The translations under genes and the position numbers were made by a program. A stretch of DNA of 64,000 nt from Fusobacterium sp. IOR10 (GTDB lineage Bacteria; Fusobacteriota; Fusobacteriia; Fusobacteriales; Fusobacteriaceae), in contig NZ_WJWY01000007.1 in NCBI RefSeq assembly GCF_010367435.1, forward strand, positions 1 through 64,000, read 5' to 3'. How positions within the stretch are numbered: the first letter of the stretch is position 1; the number at the start of each line of letters is the position of its first letter. Shown here one piece after another: positions 26,284-35,676 of the stretch. The notes beneath the pieces are model-generated. The model was given only the letters and a program-made list of their open reading frames with translations. It was not told the origin of the DNA and did not search any database.

Positions 26284-27999
26284 TTAATATTTTTTCATAA
26301 GTTCTTTAATTTTAATCACAGCTTCATCTTTTTTAACTTCTATAGTTTCACCAGTTCTTCTTATTTTTAACTCTGCAATGCCCTCTGATGATTTTTTACC
26401 ACAAACTAATTTAAAAGGAAATCCTATTAAATCTGCATCCTTAAATTTAAATCCAGCTCTTTCTTTTCTGTCATCATAAATAGTTTCAATCCCATTTTCT
26501 TGTAAAAGATTATATAGTTCATCCCCTAGTTTAGATTGATCTTCATTTTTTATATTTGCCACTATTACATCAACAACAAATGGAGCTATATTTGAAGACC
26601 AAATAATACCATTCTCATCATTATTTTGTTCAATTGCTGCTGCCATAGTTCTACCTATACCTATACCATAACAACCCATTTCCAAGACTACTGATTTTCC
26701 ATTTTCATCTAAAACCTTTGCTCCCATTGATTCTGAATATTTTGTTCCTAATTTAAATATATGACCACATTCTATTCCCCTAGCAACTCTTAAAGGTTTT
26801 CCACATACAGAACATGTATCCCCTTCTCTCACTGTTCTTAAATCTAAAACTATATCTGCTGTGTAATCTCTTCCATAATTTACATTTATATAGTGAGTAT
26901 TTTCTTTATTCCCACCTACAACTTGATTAGGTATATCAACAACAGAGGTATCTGCTATAATTTTTATATCCTTATTATTTTCCTTTAAATTGTATGGCCC
27001 TATATATCCCTTAAATAATCCTGCTTCTTTTATTTCTTCTTCTGTTGCCATAACTATGTCAATGGCTCCTATGGCATTCTTAACTTTAACTTCGTTAGCT
27101 TCAAAATCTCCTCTAATAATAACCAAATAAAGTTCATCAGTTCCTAAATCTTTATAAACTAAAGATTTTACACTTTGTTTTACATCAGCATTTAAAAATT
27201 TACATACTTCATCTATTGTTCCTGCATCTGGAGTATCTACTAGCTTAACTTCTTTAGGTTCTTCTATTACTTGATCAACTATTGTATTTGTTGCTTTTTC
27301 CACATTTGCCCCATAATGACAATTGTCACAAAATATTAATTCATCTTCTCCTGAGTTAGCGATTACATGAAATTCATTTGATCCACTTCCACCAATTGCC
27401 CCTGAATCTGCATCAACAATTCTAAAGTCCAATCCACATCTTGTGAAAATATTAGAATAGGCTTTTTTCATATTTTCAAATTCCACATCTAATCCTTCTT
27501 TAGTTGTAGAAAAAGAGTATCCATCTTTCATAAGAAATTCTCTTCCTCTCATAAGTCCAAATCTAGGTCTTCTTTCATCTCTAAATTTAGTTTGAATTTG
27601 ATATAGATTTACTGGTAAAGACTTATAAGAAAATATATCGTTTCTTATTATATCTGTTATTACCTCTTCATGAGTTGGTCCTAAAACAAAATCTCTCATA
27701 TGTCTATCTTTAAGCCTCATCATCTCTTCACCCATTACATCCCAACGTCCTGATTCCTTCCAAAGCTCTGCAGGTTGTAATACTGGCATATGTAACTCTA
27801 AAGCTCCAGCCTTTTCCATTTCTTCTCTTACTATATTTTCAACTTTTCTAAGAGTCTTATAACCTAGTGGTAAATAAGAATATACTCCACTTGCTAATTT
27901 TTTTATCATCCCAGATCTAAGTAGAAGTTTATGACTTTCTATTTCTGCTTCCTTTGGATTTTCTTTAAGAGTTTTTACATAATATTTACTAAATCTCAT
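26284..27999 (-). CDS. proS: Prolyl-tRNA synthetase (bacterial type)
   Basis: The 571-residue class II synthetase has the bacterial layout. The N-terminal catalytic core carries motif 2 in TKFRDERRPRFGLMRGREF (about 138-156). An inserted editing (INS) domain, which removes Ala-tRNA(Pro), occupies about 225-385. The rest of the core has motif 3 GCYGIGIGRTMAA (about 443-455), followed by a C-terminal anticodon-binding domain from about 470. The start has an AGGAGAA ribosome site. The gene lies 75 bases downstream of recG on the same strand. Confidence 0.96.
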   Translation of the reverse strand: MRFSKYYVKTLKENPKEAEIESHKLLLRSGMIKKLASGVYSYLPLGYKTLRKVENIVREEMEKAGALELHMPVLQPAELWKESGRWDVMGEEMMRLKDRHMRDFVLGPTHEEVITDIIRNDIFSYKSLPVNLYQIQTKFRDERRPRFGLMRGREFLMKDGYSFSTTKEGLDVEFENMKKAYSNIFTRCGLDFRIVDADSGAIGGSGSNEFHVIANSGEDELIFCDNCHYGANVEKATNTIVDQVIEEPKEVKLVDTPDAGTIDEVCKFLNADVKQSVKSLVYKDLGTDELYLVIIRGDFEANEVKVKNAIGAIDIVMATEEEIKEAGLFKGYIGPYNLKENNKDIKIIADTSVVDIPNQVVGGNKENTHYINVNYGRDYTADIVLDLRTVREGDTCSVCGKPLRVARGIECGHIFKLGTKYSESMGAKVLDENGKSVVLEMGCYGIGIGRTMAAAIEQNNDENGIIWSSNIAPFVVDVIVANIKNEDQSKLGDELYNLLQENGIETIYDDRKERAGFKFKDADLIGFPFKLVCGKKSSEGIAELKIRRTGETIEVKKDEAVIKIKELMKKY

Positions 28000-28074
28000 T
28001 TATTTTCTCCTCTTTATTTTTTTATCGTGCTTCATATTCTATCATAATCATATATTTTTTTAAAGGACTAAAGA

Positions 28075-30120
28075 TTAAAGAAATTTTTCCTCTATATCTT
28101 TTTTTAAATAAGGATTTTCAATCCTTCCTTTAGTTGATTCTAAATAATTTTCACAAATTTCTTTAACCTGTTTTATTGTTTTTATATCTTGAGTTATATC
28201 TATAAATTTTAAATCACTTAAACCTGATTGTTTAACTCCAAATATTTCACCAGATTTTCTAATTTTTAAATCTTCTTCCGCTATTTTAAATCCATCATTG
28301 GTTTCTTCCATTATTCTCATTCTAGACTTTGAACTATCGTTTTCTGTTTTGGAAATTAAAAAACAATAGGATTTAAATTTCCCTCTTCCTACTCTACCCC
28401 TTAATTGATGTAAAGAAGATAACCCAAATCTTTCTGAATTTATTATTGTAATTATTGTTGCATTTGGAACATCTATACCAACTTCAATAACAGTTGTTGA
28501 TAATAATATATCTATATTTTTATTTTTAAATTCTTGCATTACTTTATACTTTTCATCATTTTTCATTTTACCATGTAAAATTCCTATTGAGAAATTTTTA
28601 AATCTATTTCCAATTTCAATTTTATATTCTTCAACAGATTTAGCTGAAATTTTGTCACTATCTTCTATTAGTGGAACTACAAAATATACTTGTCTTCCTT
28701 GAGTTATTTTTCTTTCAATAAAACTATAGGCCTTTTCCAAATCCATATCATTATTTATCCATTTCGTTTTTATAGGCTGCCTTCCTGGAGGTAACTCATC
28801 TATTACAGATACATCTAAATCTCCATATATACTTAAAGCAAGTGATCTAGGAATAGGAGTTGCACTCATAACTAGTAAATTTGATAATATCCCCTTATCT
28901 CTTAATTTTTTTCTTTGAACAACTCCAAACCTATGCTGCTCATCTATAACTATTAAACCTAATTTGTCAAACTGAACATTTTCTTCTATTAAGGCATGGG
29001 TTCCTATTACCAGTGAAATTTTTCCATCCTTTATATTTTCCAATATCCCTTCTCTTTTTTTCCCTTTAATACTTCCAGTTAATAATTCCACTTCAATTCC
29101 TATTTTTTTAAAATCATCCTTAACTGACAAAAAATGCTGAACTGCTAAAATTTCTGTTGGAGCCATTATAACCCCTTGATAACCATTTTCTATTATATAT
29201 AGAAGTAAAATTATGGATACTATTGTTTTACCACTCCCTACATCCCCTTGCACTAATCTATTTATAAAATATCCTTCATTTAATTCCTTATAAATTTCTG
29301 TAATTACTTTTTTTTGAGCACTAGTTAATTTAAAATTTAAATTTTTTAAGTATTTTTTAACAAGCTCTTTTTCTCCATTAATACTATATTTTCTTGTTTT
29401 TAGATTTCCTGACCTATATTTATTTTCTAGTATTCCTAATTCTAAAATCAATAATTCCTCTATTGCAAATCTTCTTTTAGCCTCTTCTAATAATTTTTTA
29501 TTTGTTGGAAAATGAATAACCTCTAGTGCTTTCTTTCTTTCTAATATTTTATATTTATCCAAAATATCCTTAGGAATATTTTCTTCAAAATATACACAAT
29601 AATCTATTATAGCTTTCTTTAAAATTTTCCTTAAATTATTTTGAGAAAAATTCTTTTTTGTACTGTATATAGGTAATATTTCCCCTGATTTCATTTCCTT
29701 TTGATTTTCTAATCTTTTATATTCTGGATTTATTATTTGAAAATTATATCCCCTTTTAACATTACCTATGATTATGTAATCTTCACCTATTTTCAAAGTT
29801 TTTACCAAGTAGGGCATCCTAAACCAAATAATATCTATAATCCCAGTTCCATCAGTGGCCCTTGCTTTGGTCATCTTCATTCTAGATGGGGTAAATGGAT
29901 TTGTAACTGTTAAAAATTGAACCTTTAAAACTACATACTCTTCCCCTTTTAGTTCACCTATTTTTTTTATGTTAGTCCTATCATCATAGGCTCTAGGAAA
30001 ATAATATAATAATTCTTGAACTGTAAAAATACCAAGAGAATTTATATTTTTTAATTCCCTAGGAGTAATTTTAAATCCTATTTCATCTAATTTTTTAAAA
30101 ATCATATTATATTTATCCAT
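28075..30120 (-). CDS. recG: ATP-dependent DNA helicase RecG
   Basis: The 681-residue protein is the branch-migration helicase that remodels stalled forks and Holliday junctions. The N-terminal wedge/OB domain spans about 1-240. Motif I is GDVGSGKT, the DExH box is VIDEQHRFGV, and TRG-type motifs near LHQLRGRVGRGKFKSYC finish the helicase core. Length is usual for RecG. It is followed by proS on the same strand. A 220-base AT-rich gap separates it from the divergent 30-residue ORF. Confidence 0.96.
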   Translation of the reverse strand: MDKYNMIFKKLDEIGFKITPRELKNINSLGIFTVQELLYYFPRAYDDRTNIKKIGELKGEEYVVLKVQFLTVTNPFTPSRMKMTKARATDGTGIIDIIWFRMPYLVKTLKIGEDYIIIGNVKRGYNFQIINPEYKRLENQKEMKSGEILPIYSTKKNFSQNNLRKILKKAIIDYCVYFEENIPKDILDKYKILERKKALEVIHFPTNKKLLEEAKRRFAIEELLILELGILENKYRSGNLKTRKYSINGEKELVKKYLKNLNFKLTSAQKKVITEIYKELNEGYFINRLVQGDVGSGKTIVSIILLLYIIENGYQGVIMAPTEILAVQHFLSVKDDFKKIGIEVELLTGSIKGKKREGILENIKDGKISLVIGTHALIEENVQFDKLGLIVIDEQHRFGVVQRKKLRDKGILSNLLVMSATPIPRSLALSIYGDLDVSVIDELPPGRQPIKTKWINNDMDLEKAYSFIERKITQGRQVYFVVPLIEDSDKISAKSVEEYKIEIGNRFKNFSIGILHGKMKNDEKYKVMQEFKNKNIDILLSTTVIEVGIDVPNATIITIINSERFGLSSLHQLRGRVGRGKFKSYCFLISKTENDSSKSRMRIMEETNDGFKIAEEDLKIRKSGEIFGVKQSGLSDLKFIDITQDIKTIKQVKEICENYLESTKGRIENPYLKKDIEEKFL

Positions 30121-30267
30121 ATTCTCTCCAACATATCTTAGTTATAGTCTATATGAAATATTATATCATATTTCCATTTTTTTTATATATTTCCTGTATA
30201 TTTTAAATACACTTTTCACATTTTTCTTGTAATTTTACTATATAATTCGTAAATTAAAAAAATTTCT

Positions 30268-30295
30268 TTGCTTTTTTCAATTTATATACTAAAAT
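30268..30295 (+). promoter_or_regulatory. Predicted promoter of the 30-residue ORF
   Basis: TTGCTT (30268-30273) and TAAAAT (30290-30295) are 16 bases apart, about 40 bases ahead of the AAAGGAG ribosome site at 30331-30337. The match is moderate. Confidence 0.45.
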
Positions 30296-30342
30296 GGATT
30301 CTAGCAATTTTAAAAATAAATTTTTTATATAAAGGAGTTCAT

Positions 30343-30435
30343 ATGTATTTTAATGAAGTTTTAAGAATAACTGGAATGCTATCAATATTTTTTGCTCTAG
30401 TTATAACAGTTTTAGAATCAAAAAAACAAAAATAA
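30343..30435 (+). CDS. 30-residue putative membrane peptide
   Basis: A reading frame of 30 codons (MYFNEVLRIT through ESKKQK) begins 5 bases after a perfect AAAGGAG site and ends just before a strong terminator. Residues about 10-24 are hydrophobic (TGMLSIFFALVITVL) and the tail is basic, typical of single-span mini-proteins. No family is recognised. Its own ribosome site, plausible promoter and terminator support a real gene. Confidence 0.6.
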   Translation: MYFNEVLRITGMLSIFFALVITVLESKKQK

Positions 30436-30445
30436 AAGAAATAAG

Positions 30446-30475
30446 AAAATACCCTATAAATTTATAGGGTATTTT
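30446..30475. terminator. Bidirectional terminator between the mini-ORF and iolC
   Basis: A perfect 30-base palindrome (arms 30446-30460 and 30461-30475) is flanked by A and T. It lies 11 bases after the mini-ORF stop and ends the iol operon on the other strand. Confidence 0.85.
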
Positions 30476-30519
30476 CTATTTAAGGTAATATATCGAGTAA
30501 AACACAATTACACGCTAAC

Positions 30520-31536
30520 TTAATATCTTGCTATCATTTCTCCATATTCTTCTTTTTCTTTTTTTATGAAGTCTTTAATAGCTTCAACTGAAGGCATATC
30601 AGCTGAACAGCTATGACTTGCAACTAACATAGCAGCTGAAGCACTTCCAAATTCTAAGGCATCGATTACTTCCCAACCTTCTAATAGTGCATAAATTAAT
30701 GCAGAACCATAAGCATCTCCACCACCAAATGATTTTAATAATTTAACTGGGAATGGTTTTATTTTATAACTAGTATTATCCTCTTTTACAAAGGCTTCTG
30801 ATCCTTCTTTTCCATGTTTTATAACTACTATTTCATTTCCATAATCAAACCATCTATTTGCAACAGCTTTATCTGATTTATCTTCTGGATTCATAATATG
30901 TTCCATTAATTCAAATTCTTCTTCTGAACCAATGATTATATCGCTTTGTTTTCCAACTAATGAATAGTAAATTGAAATTTCGTCTTTAGATTTCCAAGTA
31001 TATTTTCTATAATCAATATCAAATATAACTTTTGTTCCATTTTTTTTAGCAAAAGCTATTGCTTTAAAGCAAGCTTCCCTTGATGGACTTTTTGCAAGGG
31101 CTGTTCCTGAAACAACTATTCCCTTTGCACTTTTTATATAATCCTCATCTATTTCAGATGGATCTAATTCTAAATCAGCAACATTATTTCTATACATAAG
31201 AATTGAGCTTTCTGTTGGACTTTTTATTTCTGTAAAAGTTAACCCTAAGTTTTCTCCATTTTTTGCTCTGTATATATGGTCTGTATTTATACCATCATTT
31301 TTAAAATAATCTATAACATAAGTTCCAAATTGGTCATCAGATACTTTTCCTATAAATCCTACTTTTTTTCCTAATCTAGCAAGACCTACAGCAATATTAG
31401 CTGGTGATCCACCAACATATTTATTAAAATTTGAACTTTCATTCAAAGGTTTATGTACATCTGTTGGATTTAAATCTATTGTTGCTCTACCTATAGGTAT
31501 AATATCAAGTGGTTTTGTTTGGTCAAATTTCATCAT
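30520..31536 (-). CDS. iolC: 5-dehydro-2-deoxygluconokinase
   Basis: The 338-residue PfkB-family sugar kinase shows GGSPANIAVGLARLG near residues 43-57 and the catalytic/anion-hole motif GGGDAYGSA near 272-280. It phosphorylates 5-dehydro-2-deoxygluconate in myo-inositol catabolism, feeding the aldolase IolJ. The family has many substrates; this one is fixed by context, as the last gene of an operon with iolG, iolE, iolD and iolB. It lies 29 bases after iolG. Confidence 0.9.
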   Translation of the reverse strand: MMKFDQTKPLDIIPIGRATIDLNPTDVHKPLNESSNFNKYVGGSPANIAVGLARLGKKVGFIGKVSDDQFGTYVIDYFKNDGINTDHIYRAKNGENLGLTFTEIKSPTESSILMYRNNVADLELDPSEIDEDYIKSAKGIVVSGTALAKSPSREACFKAIAFAKKNGTKVIFDIDYRKYTWKSKDEISIYYSLVGKQSDIIIGSEEEFELMEHIMNPEDKSDKAVANRWFDYGNEIVVIKHGKEGSEAFVKEDNTSYKIKPFPVKLLKSFGGGDAYGSALIYALLEGWEVIDALEFGSASAAMLVASHSCSADMPSVEAIKDFIKKEKEEYGEMIARY

Positions 31537-31565
31537 TTTATTTACCTCTTTTATTTAAAGTTTAT

Positions 31566-32576
31566 TTACATAATTTCACTAATTTTAACAGGTCTTCCTT
31601 CAACTAAAGATTTTTTAGCTGCAATTCCTATTAACACTGGTTTTAATCCATCCATTACTGTTACTGGAGTTTCTGTGTCGTTTACTATTGCATCAACAAA
31701 TTCTTGCATTTCTTGAGAGAATGAAGCCATATATCTTTCTAAGAAGAAGTATAGTGGTTTTTCTCCAGTTACTCCGTCTTTAGTAGATATTATTGCTGTA
31801 GAGTTTGAGTCATTTTTAGTTTCAACTGCTCCTTTAGAACCAAACACTTCTGCTCTTTGATCATATCCATAAGCTGCTTCTCTTGAATTATCTATAACTC
31901 CCATTGCTCCACTAGCAAATTTTAAAGTTATGATTGCTGTATCAATATCTCCAGCTTCTCCTATTTCTTTATTTATAAGAGCTCCTCCAATTGCAAAAAC
32001 TTCTTCTACTTCACTTCCAGATAAAAATCTCATCATGTCAAAATCATGAATAGTCATATCTAAGAATATTCCTCCTGAAACTTTTACATATTCAACAGGT
32101 GGAGCTTCAGGATCTCTTGAAGTAACCTTTATAACTTGAGGTTCCCCTACTTTTCCTGCTAAAACTGCTTGTTTTATTGCTTTAAAGTTATGATCAAATC
32201 TTCTATTGAAACCAACTTGATATTTAACTTTAGTTTTTTCAACTGTTTCAATAACTTCTTTTATTTTTTCTAAGTCATGATCTATTGGTTTTTCACAGAA
32301 TACATGTTTCCCTGCAAGGGCAGCTTCCTTTGATATATTTGCATGAGTATTTGTTGAAGAACATATTATTACTGCATCTATATCTTTATCATTTAATATT
32401 TTTTTATAATCTGTATATACTTCTTCTATTCCATGTTTTTTTGCAAATTCTTTTCCTTCTTCATTTAAGAAAGGATCTGCAACAGCTTTAACTTTAGCTC
32501 CTCTAACACAAGTAGTTATACTTTCCACATGAACTTTTCCTATTCTTCCTAATCCAATAACACCTAAGTTTAACAT
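31566..32576 (-). CDS. iolG: myo-Inositol 2-dehydrogenase
   Basis: The 336-residue Gfo/Idh/MocA oxidoreductase has an N-terminal Rossmann motif GLGRIGKVH, the conserved FCEKPID lysine segment near residues 93-99, and the catalytic Asp/His helix MTIHDFDMMRFL near 174-185. It oxidises myo-inositol to scyllo-inosose with NAD+, the first step of the pathway. Its place between iolE and iolC supports the assignment over other members of this broad family. A GGAGAT ribosome site precedes it. Confidence 0.9.
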   Translation of the reverse strand: MLNLGVIGLGRIGKVHVESITTCVRGAKVKAVADPFLNEEGKEFAKKHGIEEVYTDYKKILNDKDIDAVIICSSTNTHANISKEAALAGKHVFCEKPIDHDLEKIKEVIETVEKTKVKYQVGFNRRFDHNFKAIKQAVLAGKVGEPQVIKVTSRDPEAPPVEYVKVSGGIFLDMTIHDFDMMRFLSGSEVEEVFAIGGALINKEIGEAGDIDTAIITLKFASGAMGVIDNSREAAYGYDQRAEVFGSKGAVETKNDSNSTAIISTKDGVTGEKPLYFFLERYMASFSQEMQEFVDAIVNDTETPVTVMDGLKPVLIGIAAKKSLVEGRPVKISEIM

Positions 32577-32608
32577 TCTTCCATCTCCTTATATTGTATT
32601 AATATTTA

Positions 32609-33511
32609 TTATAATCCTGTTTTTTCTGCTATAAATTTTCTAGCTTTTAATGCATATTCGCATGGATTTGCTAAACTTGGATCTTGTTCTGCTTCTACTA
32701 CCATCCATCCTTTATAATCAGCATCTCCTATTATTTTAAATAATGGTTCAAAATCTATGTTTCCATCTCCTGGAATTGTAAATGTTCCTTTTTTTACACC
32801 TTCTAAGAATGATCCTTTTTTGTTTTTAATTTCTGCGACTACTTCGTCTCTAACATCTTTTAAATGAATATGAGCTATTCTTTTAATATAATCTTTTAGT
32901 AATTTTTCAGTTGCTTCTTGAGATCCTTCTGAATAGTAAATATGTCCTGAATCAAATAATAAGTAAACGTCATCATTTGTTCCTTCCATAAATGTTTTAA
33001 CTTCTTCTGGTGTTTGTACACCTGTTCCCATATGATGGTGAAGAGAAACTTTCATTCCTTTTTCTTTAGCTAACGCAGCTAATTTATTGTAACCTTTAAA
33101 TACTCTATCCCATTCTTCAGCTGTAAAAACAGGTTTTTCATCAAATATAGATTTATCTAATCCTTGGATACTGTATGTTTGTTCTGAACATCCTATTACT
33201 TCAGCTCCCATTTCATGTAAAAAATCTCTGTGTTTAATGAATTCTGCTATTGTTTCCTCTTCTTTTCCTGCTGCGAAAAATGTACTGAACCAAGCATTAC
33301 AAATTTTAATTCCTCTCATTTCTAATTTTTTTCTTAAAACTTCTGTATCTTTTGGATATTTATTTCCAACTTCACTTCCAGTAAAACCAGCAAGAGCCAT
33401 TTCAGATACACATTGTTCAAAAGTATTTTCTTTTCCTAAATCAGGTAAGTCATCATTTGTCCAAGCTATTGGTGCTATTCCTAATTTTATATTATCTTTA
33501 TTTAAATTCAT
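32609..33511 (-). CDS. iolE: Inosose dehydratase (2-keto-myo-inositol dehydratase)
   Basis: The 300-residue TIM-barrel protein of the xylose-isomerase-like family shows [17 protein letters not shown] at the N-terminus, a hallmark of IolE, and the metal ligands in [20 protein letters not shown] and [10 protein letters not shown]. It dehydrates scyllo-inosose to the diketone used by IolD. It lies between iolD and iolG with 29 and 32-base gaps. Confidence 0.93.
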   Translation of the reverse strand: MNLNKDNIKLGIAPIAWTNDDLPDLGKENTFEQCVSEMALAGFTGSEVGNKYPKDTEVLRKKLEMRGIKICNAWFSTFFAAGKEEETIAEFIKHRDFLHEMGAEVIGCSEQTYSIQGLDKSIFDEKPVFTAEEWDRVFKGYNKLAALAKEKGMKVSLHHHMGTGVQTPEEVKTFMEGTNDDVYLLFDSGHIYYSEGSQEATEKLLKDYIKRIAHIHLKDVRDEVVAEIKNKKGSFLEGVKKGTFTIPGDGNIDFEPLFKIIGDADYKGWMVVEAEQDPSLANPCEYALKARKFIAEKTGL

Positions 33512-33540
33512 TTTAATCCCCCTAATCCTATATTTATATT

Positions 33541-35472
33541 TTAATAATCTCTTGTTTCTTTTAACTCTTTTTCTAGTTCCCTTGTTGCTGCTTCAACTTC
33601 TTTTCTATTAGACACTTGAGCATTTCCAACTCTCCAGAAAGATTCATATCCATCTGTCATTGTTTTTGGTAAAACTTTTATATCTATTAAAGTTGATACA
33701 CTTTGTTTTTTTGAATCTTCAATAGCTGCTAATAGTTCTTCTTCATTTTTTACAGTATAAGTTTTGCATCCATATGCTTCTGCGTTTTTAGCAAAGTCTA
33801 TTTTTATTAGTTCCCCAGTCATTGTATCAGTTTTGTAATCCCTATATCTCATTTCTGTTCCAAAACTTTCCATTCCATTTCCCATTTGAAGATTATTTAT
33901 ACATCCAAAAGCCATGTTATCAAATAACATTATATTAATCTTCTTTTTTTCTTGAATAGAAGTTACCAATTCTGAATGTAACATCATATAAGAACCATCT
34001 CCAACCATTGTATAAACTTCTCTTTCATCTCCAACTGCAAGTTTTACACCAAGTGCTGCGTTTACTTCATATCCCATACAAGAAAATCCATATTCAACAT
34101 GGTAAGTTTCTGGAACAGAAGCTGTCCACACTCTTTGTAAATCTCCTGGCAAACTTCCTGAAGAACCTACAATAACTGAATCTTTAGCTATATTTTTATT
34201 TAAAAGTCCTATTACTCTTGTTTGTGTTAAATAAGAACCAGTTAGTTCTCCAAATTCTTTTAAAACGTGAGGTAAATGTCCTTTGATTTCTTCTTCATAT
34301 CCTTCATCAAAATAATTAGTTTTATGTAATCTTTCTAATTCATTTTCCCAAGAATCTTTTGCATCCTTTATTTCATTTTCATAACCACTTTTATAATTTT
34401 CTAAATTATCCATTAGTTTTTTTAATGTTTCCTTTGCATCTCCAACTAATGATAATCCATCCATTTTTTCTGCGTCAAATTCACCTATGTTTATATTTAA
34501 AAATTCTACATCTCTATCTTTAAATAACCATTTTGAAGCAGTTGTAAAATCTGTATATCTTGTTCCTACTCCTATTATTAAATCAGCTTTTTTAGCTACT
34601 ACATTAGCTGCTAAATTCCCAGTAGTACCAATTCCTCCTAGATTATATTTATTATCATATGGAATTGTACTTTTTCCTGCTTGAGTTTCCCCAAATGGAA
34701 TATTAAATTTTTCACAAAAATCTTTAAATACTTCTCCTACACCTGAATATCTAACTCCACCACCACAAATTAACATAGGGTGTTTCTTTCTTTTTATTAA
34801 TTCTATTGCTTTTTCAATTAAATTTTCTGCTGGTAATATTCTTCCCATTGTATGAACTCTTTTTTTGAAAAATTCAACAGGATAGTCATATACTTCACCT
34901 TGAACATCTTGAGGTAAAGCTATTGTTACAGCACCAGTATCACGTGGACTTGTTAATACTCTCATTGCATTAATCATTGCTGTCATAAGTTGCTCTGGTC
35001 TATAAATTTTATCCCAATACTTTGAAACTGGTTTAAATGCATCATTTACTGTTATAGATAAATCATGAAATTGTTCTAACTGTTGTAACACTGGATCTGG
35101 TTGTCTACAAGCATATGTGTCCCCTGGTAAAAATAAAACTGGAATTCTATTTGCTGTTGCTGTTGCTGCAGCTGTTACCATGTTCATAGCCCCTGGACCA
35201 ACAGAAGATGTACAAGCATATATTTTTTTTCTATTATTTTGTTTAGCAAATCCCATTGCTGCAAGTGCCATACCTTGCTCATTTCTTCCTTGATGAACTC
35301 TTAATGAATGTTTTGTATATTTTAGTGCTTCTCCTAATCCTAAAACATTCCCATGTCCAAATATTGTAAATATTCCCTCTATAAATTTATTCTCAATACC
35401 ATCAACCTCAATATATTGGTTATCCAAAAATTTTACTAATGCTTGTGCCATTGTTAATTTTACTCTTTCCAT
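33541..35472 (-). CDS. iolD: 3D-(3,5/4)-trihydroxycyclohexane-1,2-dione acylhydrolase
   Basis: The 643-residue thiamine-diphosphate enzyme hydrolyses the cyclic diketone and opens the inositol ring to 5-deoxy-glucuronate. The N-terminal domain begins with [13 protein letters not shown]; the TPP-binding motif begins [15 protein letters not shown] and ends in [10 protein letters not shown], about residues 484-520. Length matches IolD. A stable hairpin sits in its leader, between the mini-ORF and the start codon. Confidence 0.95.
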   Translation of the reverse strand: MERVKLTMAQALVKFLDNQYIEVDGIENKFIEGIFTIFGHGNVLGLGEALKYTKHSLRVHQGRNEQGMALAAMGFAKQNNRKKIYACTSSVGPGAMNMVTAAATATANRIPVLFLPGDTYACRQPDPVLQQLEQFHDLSITVNDAFKPVSKYWDKIYRPEQLMTAMINAMRVLTSPRDTGAVTIALPQDVQGEVYDYPVEFFKKRVHTMGRILPAENLIEKAIELIKRKKHPMLICGGGVRYSGVGEVFKDFCEKFNIPFGETQAGKSTIPYDNKYNLGGIGTTGNLAANVVAKKADLIIGVGTRYTDFTTASKWLFKDRDVEFLNINIGEFDAEKMDGLSLVGDAKETLKKLMDNLENYKSGYENEIKDAKDSWENELERLHKTNYFDEGYEEEIKGHLPHVLKEFGELTGSYLTQTRVIGLLNKNIAKDSVIVGSSGSLPGDLQRVWTASVPETYHVEYGFSCMGYEVNAALGVKLAVGDEREVYTMVGDGSYMMLHSELVTSIQEKKKINIMLFDNMAFGCINNLQMGNGMESFGTEMRYRDYKTDTMTGELIKIDFAKNAEAYGCKTYTVKNEEELLAAIEDSKKQSVSTLIDIKVLPKTMTDGYESFWRVGNAQVSNRKEVEAATRELEKELKETRDY

Positions 35473-35503
35473 ATTATTCCTCGCTATATATAAAATTTTT
35501 TTG

Positions 35504-35527
35504 TAAGGGCATATTTCTATGCCCTTA
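35504..35527 (-). other. Intercistronic GAAA-tetraloop RNA hairpin
   Basis: A 10-base-pair perfect stem (35504-35513 with 35518-35527) reads on the minus-strand transcript as TAAGGGCATA, GAAA, TATGCCCTTA. The GNRA-type loop makes it very stable. The bases that follow are CAAAAAAATTTT, not a proper U-tract, so it is unlikely to be an efficient terminator. It separates the symporter/mini-ORF part of the operon from iolD. Confidence 0.65.
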
Positions 35528-35541
35528 TTATATAATTACAA

Positions 35542-35649
35542 TTATCCACCTATTCCTAATAATACTATTTCTAAAACTAACCAAATTACAGCTAATTTAG
35601 CCATCATATCAATTCCTTTAAAATCATCTTTTGTTAATTTTTCTGACAT
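35542..35649 (-). CDS. 35-residue membrane peptide linked to the inositol symporter
   Basis: A 35-codon frame starts at ATG 35649 behind AAGGAG and ends at TAA 35542. Residues 1-14 are charged (MSEKLTKDDFKGID) and residues 15-35 are a hydrophobic helix (MMAKLAVIWLVLEIVLLGIGG). It lies 27 bases after the symporter stop and ahead of iolD, all in one operon. I recognise no family. A small accessory subunit of the transporter is the natural guess. Confidence 0.65.
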   Translation of the reverse strand: MSEKLTKDDFKGIDMMAKLAVIWLVLEIVLLGIGG

Positions 35650-35676
35650 CTTAAATCATCTCCTTAATAACTTTAA

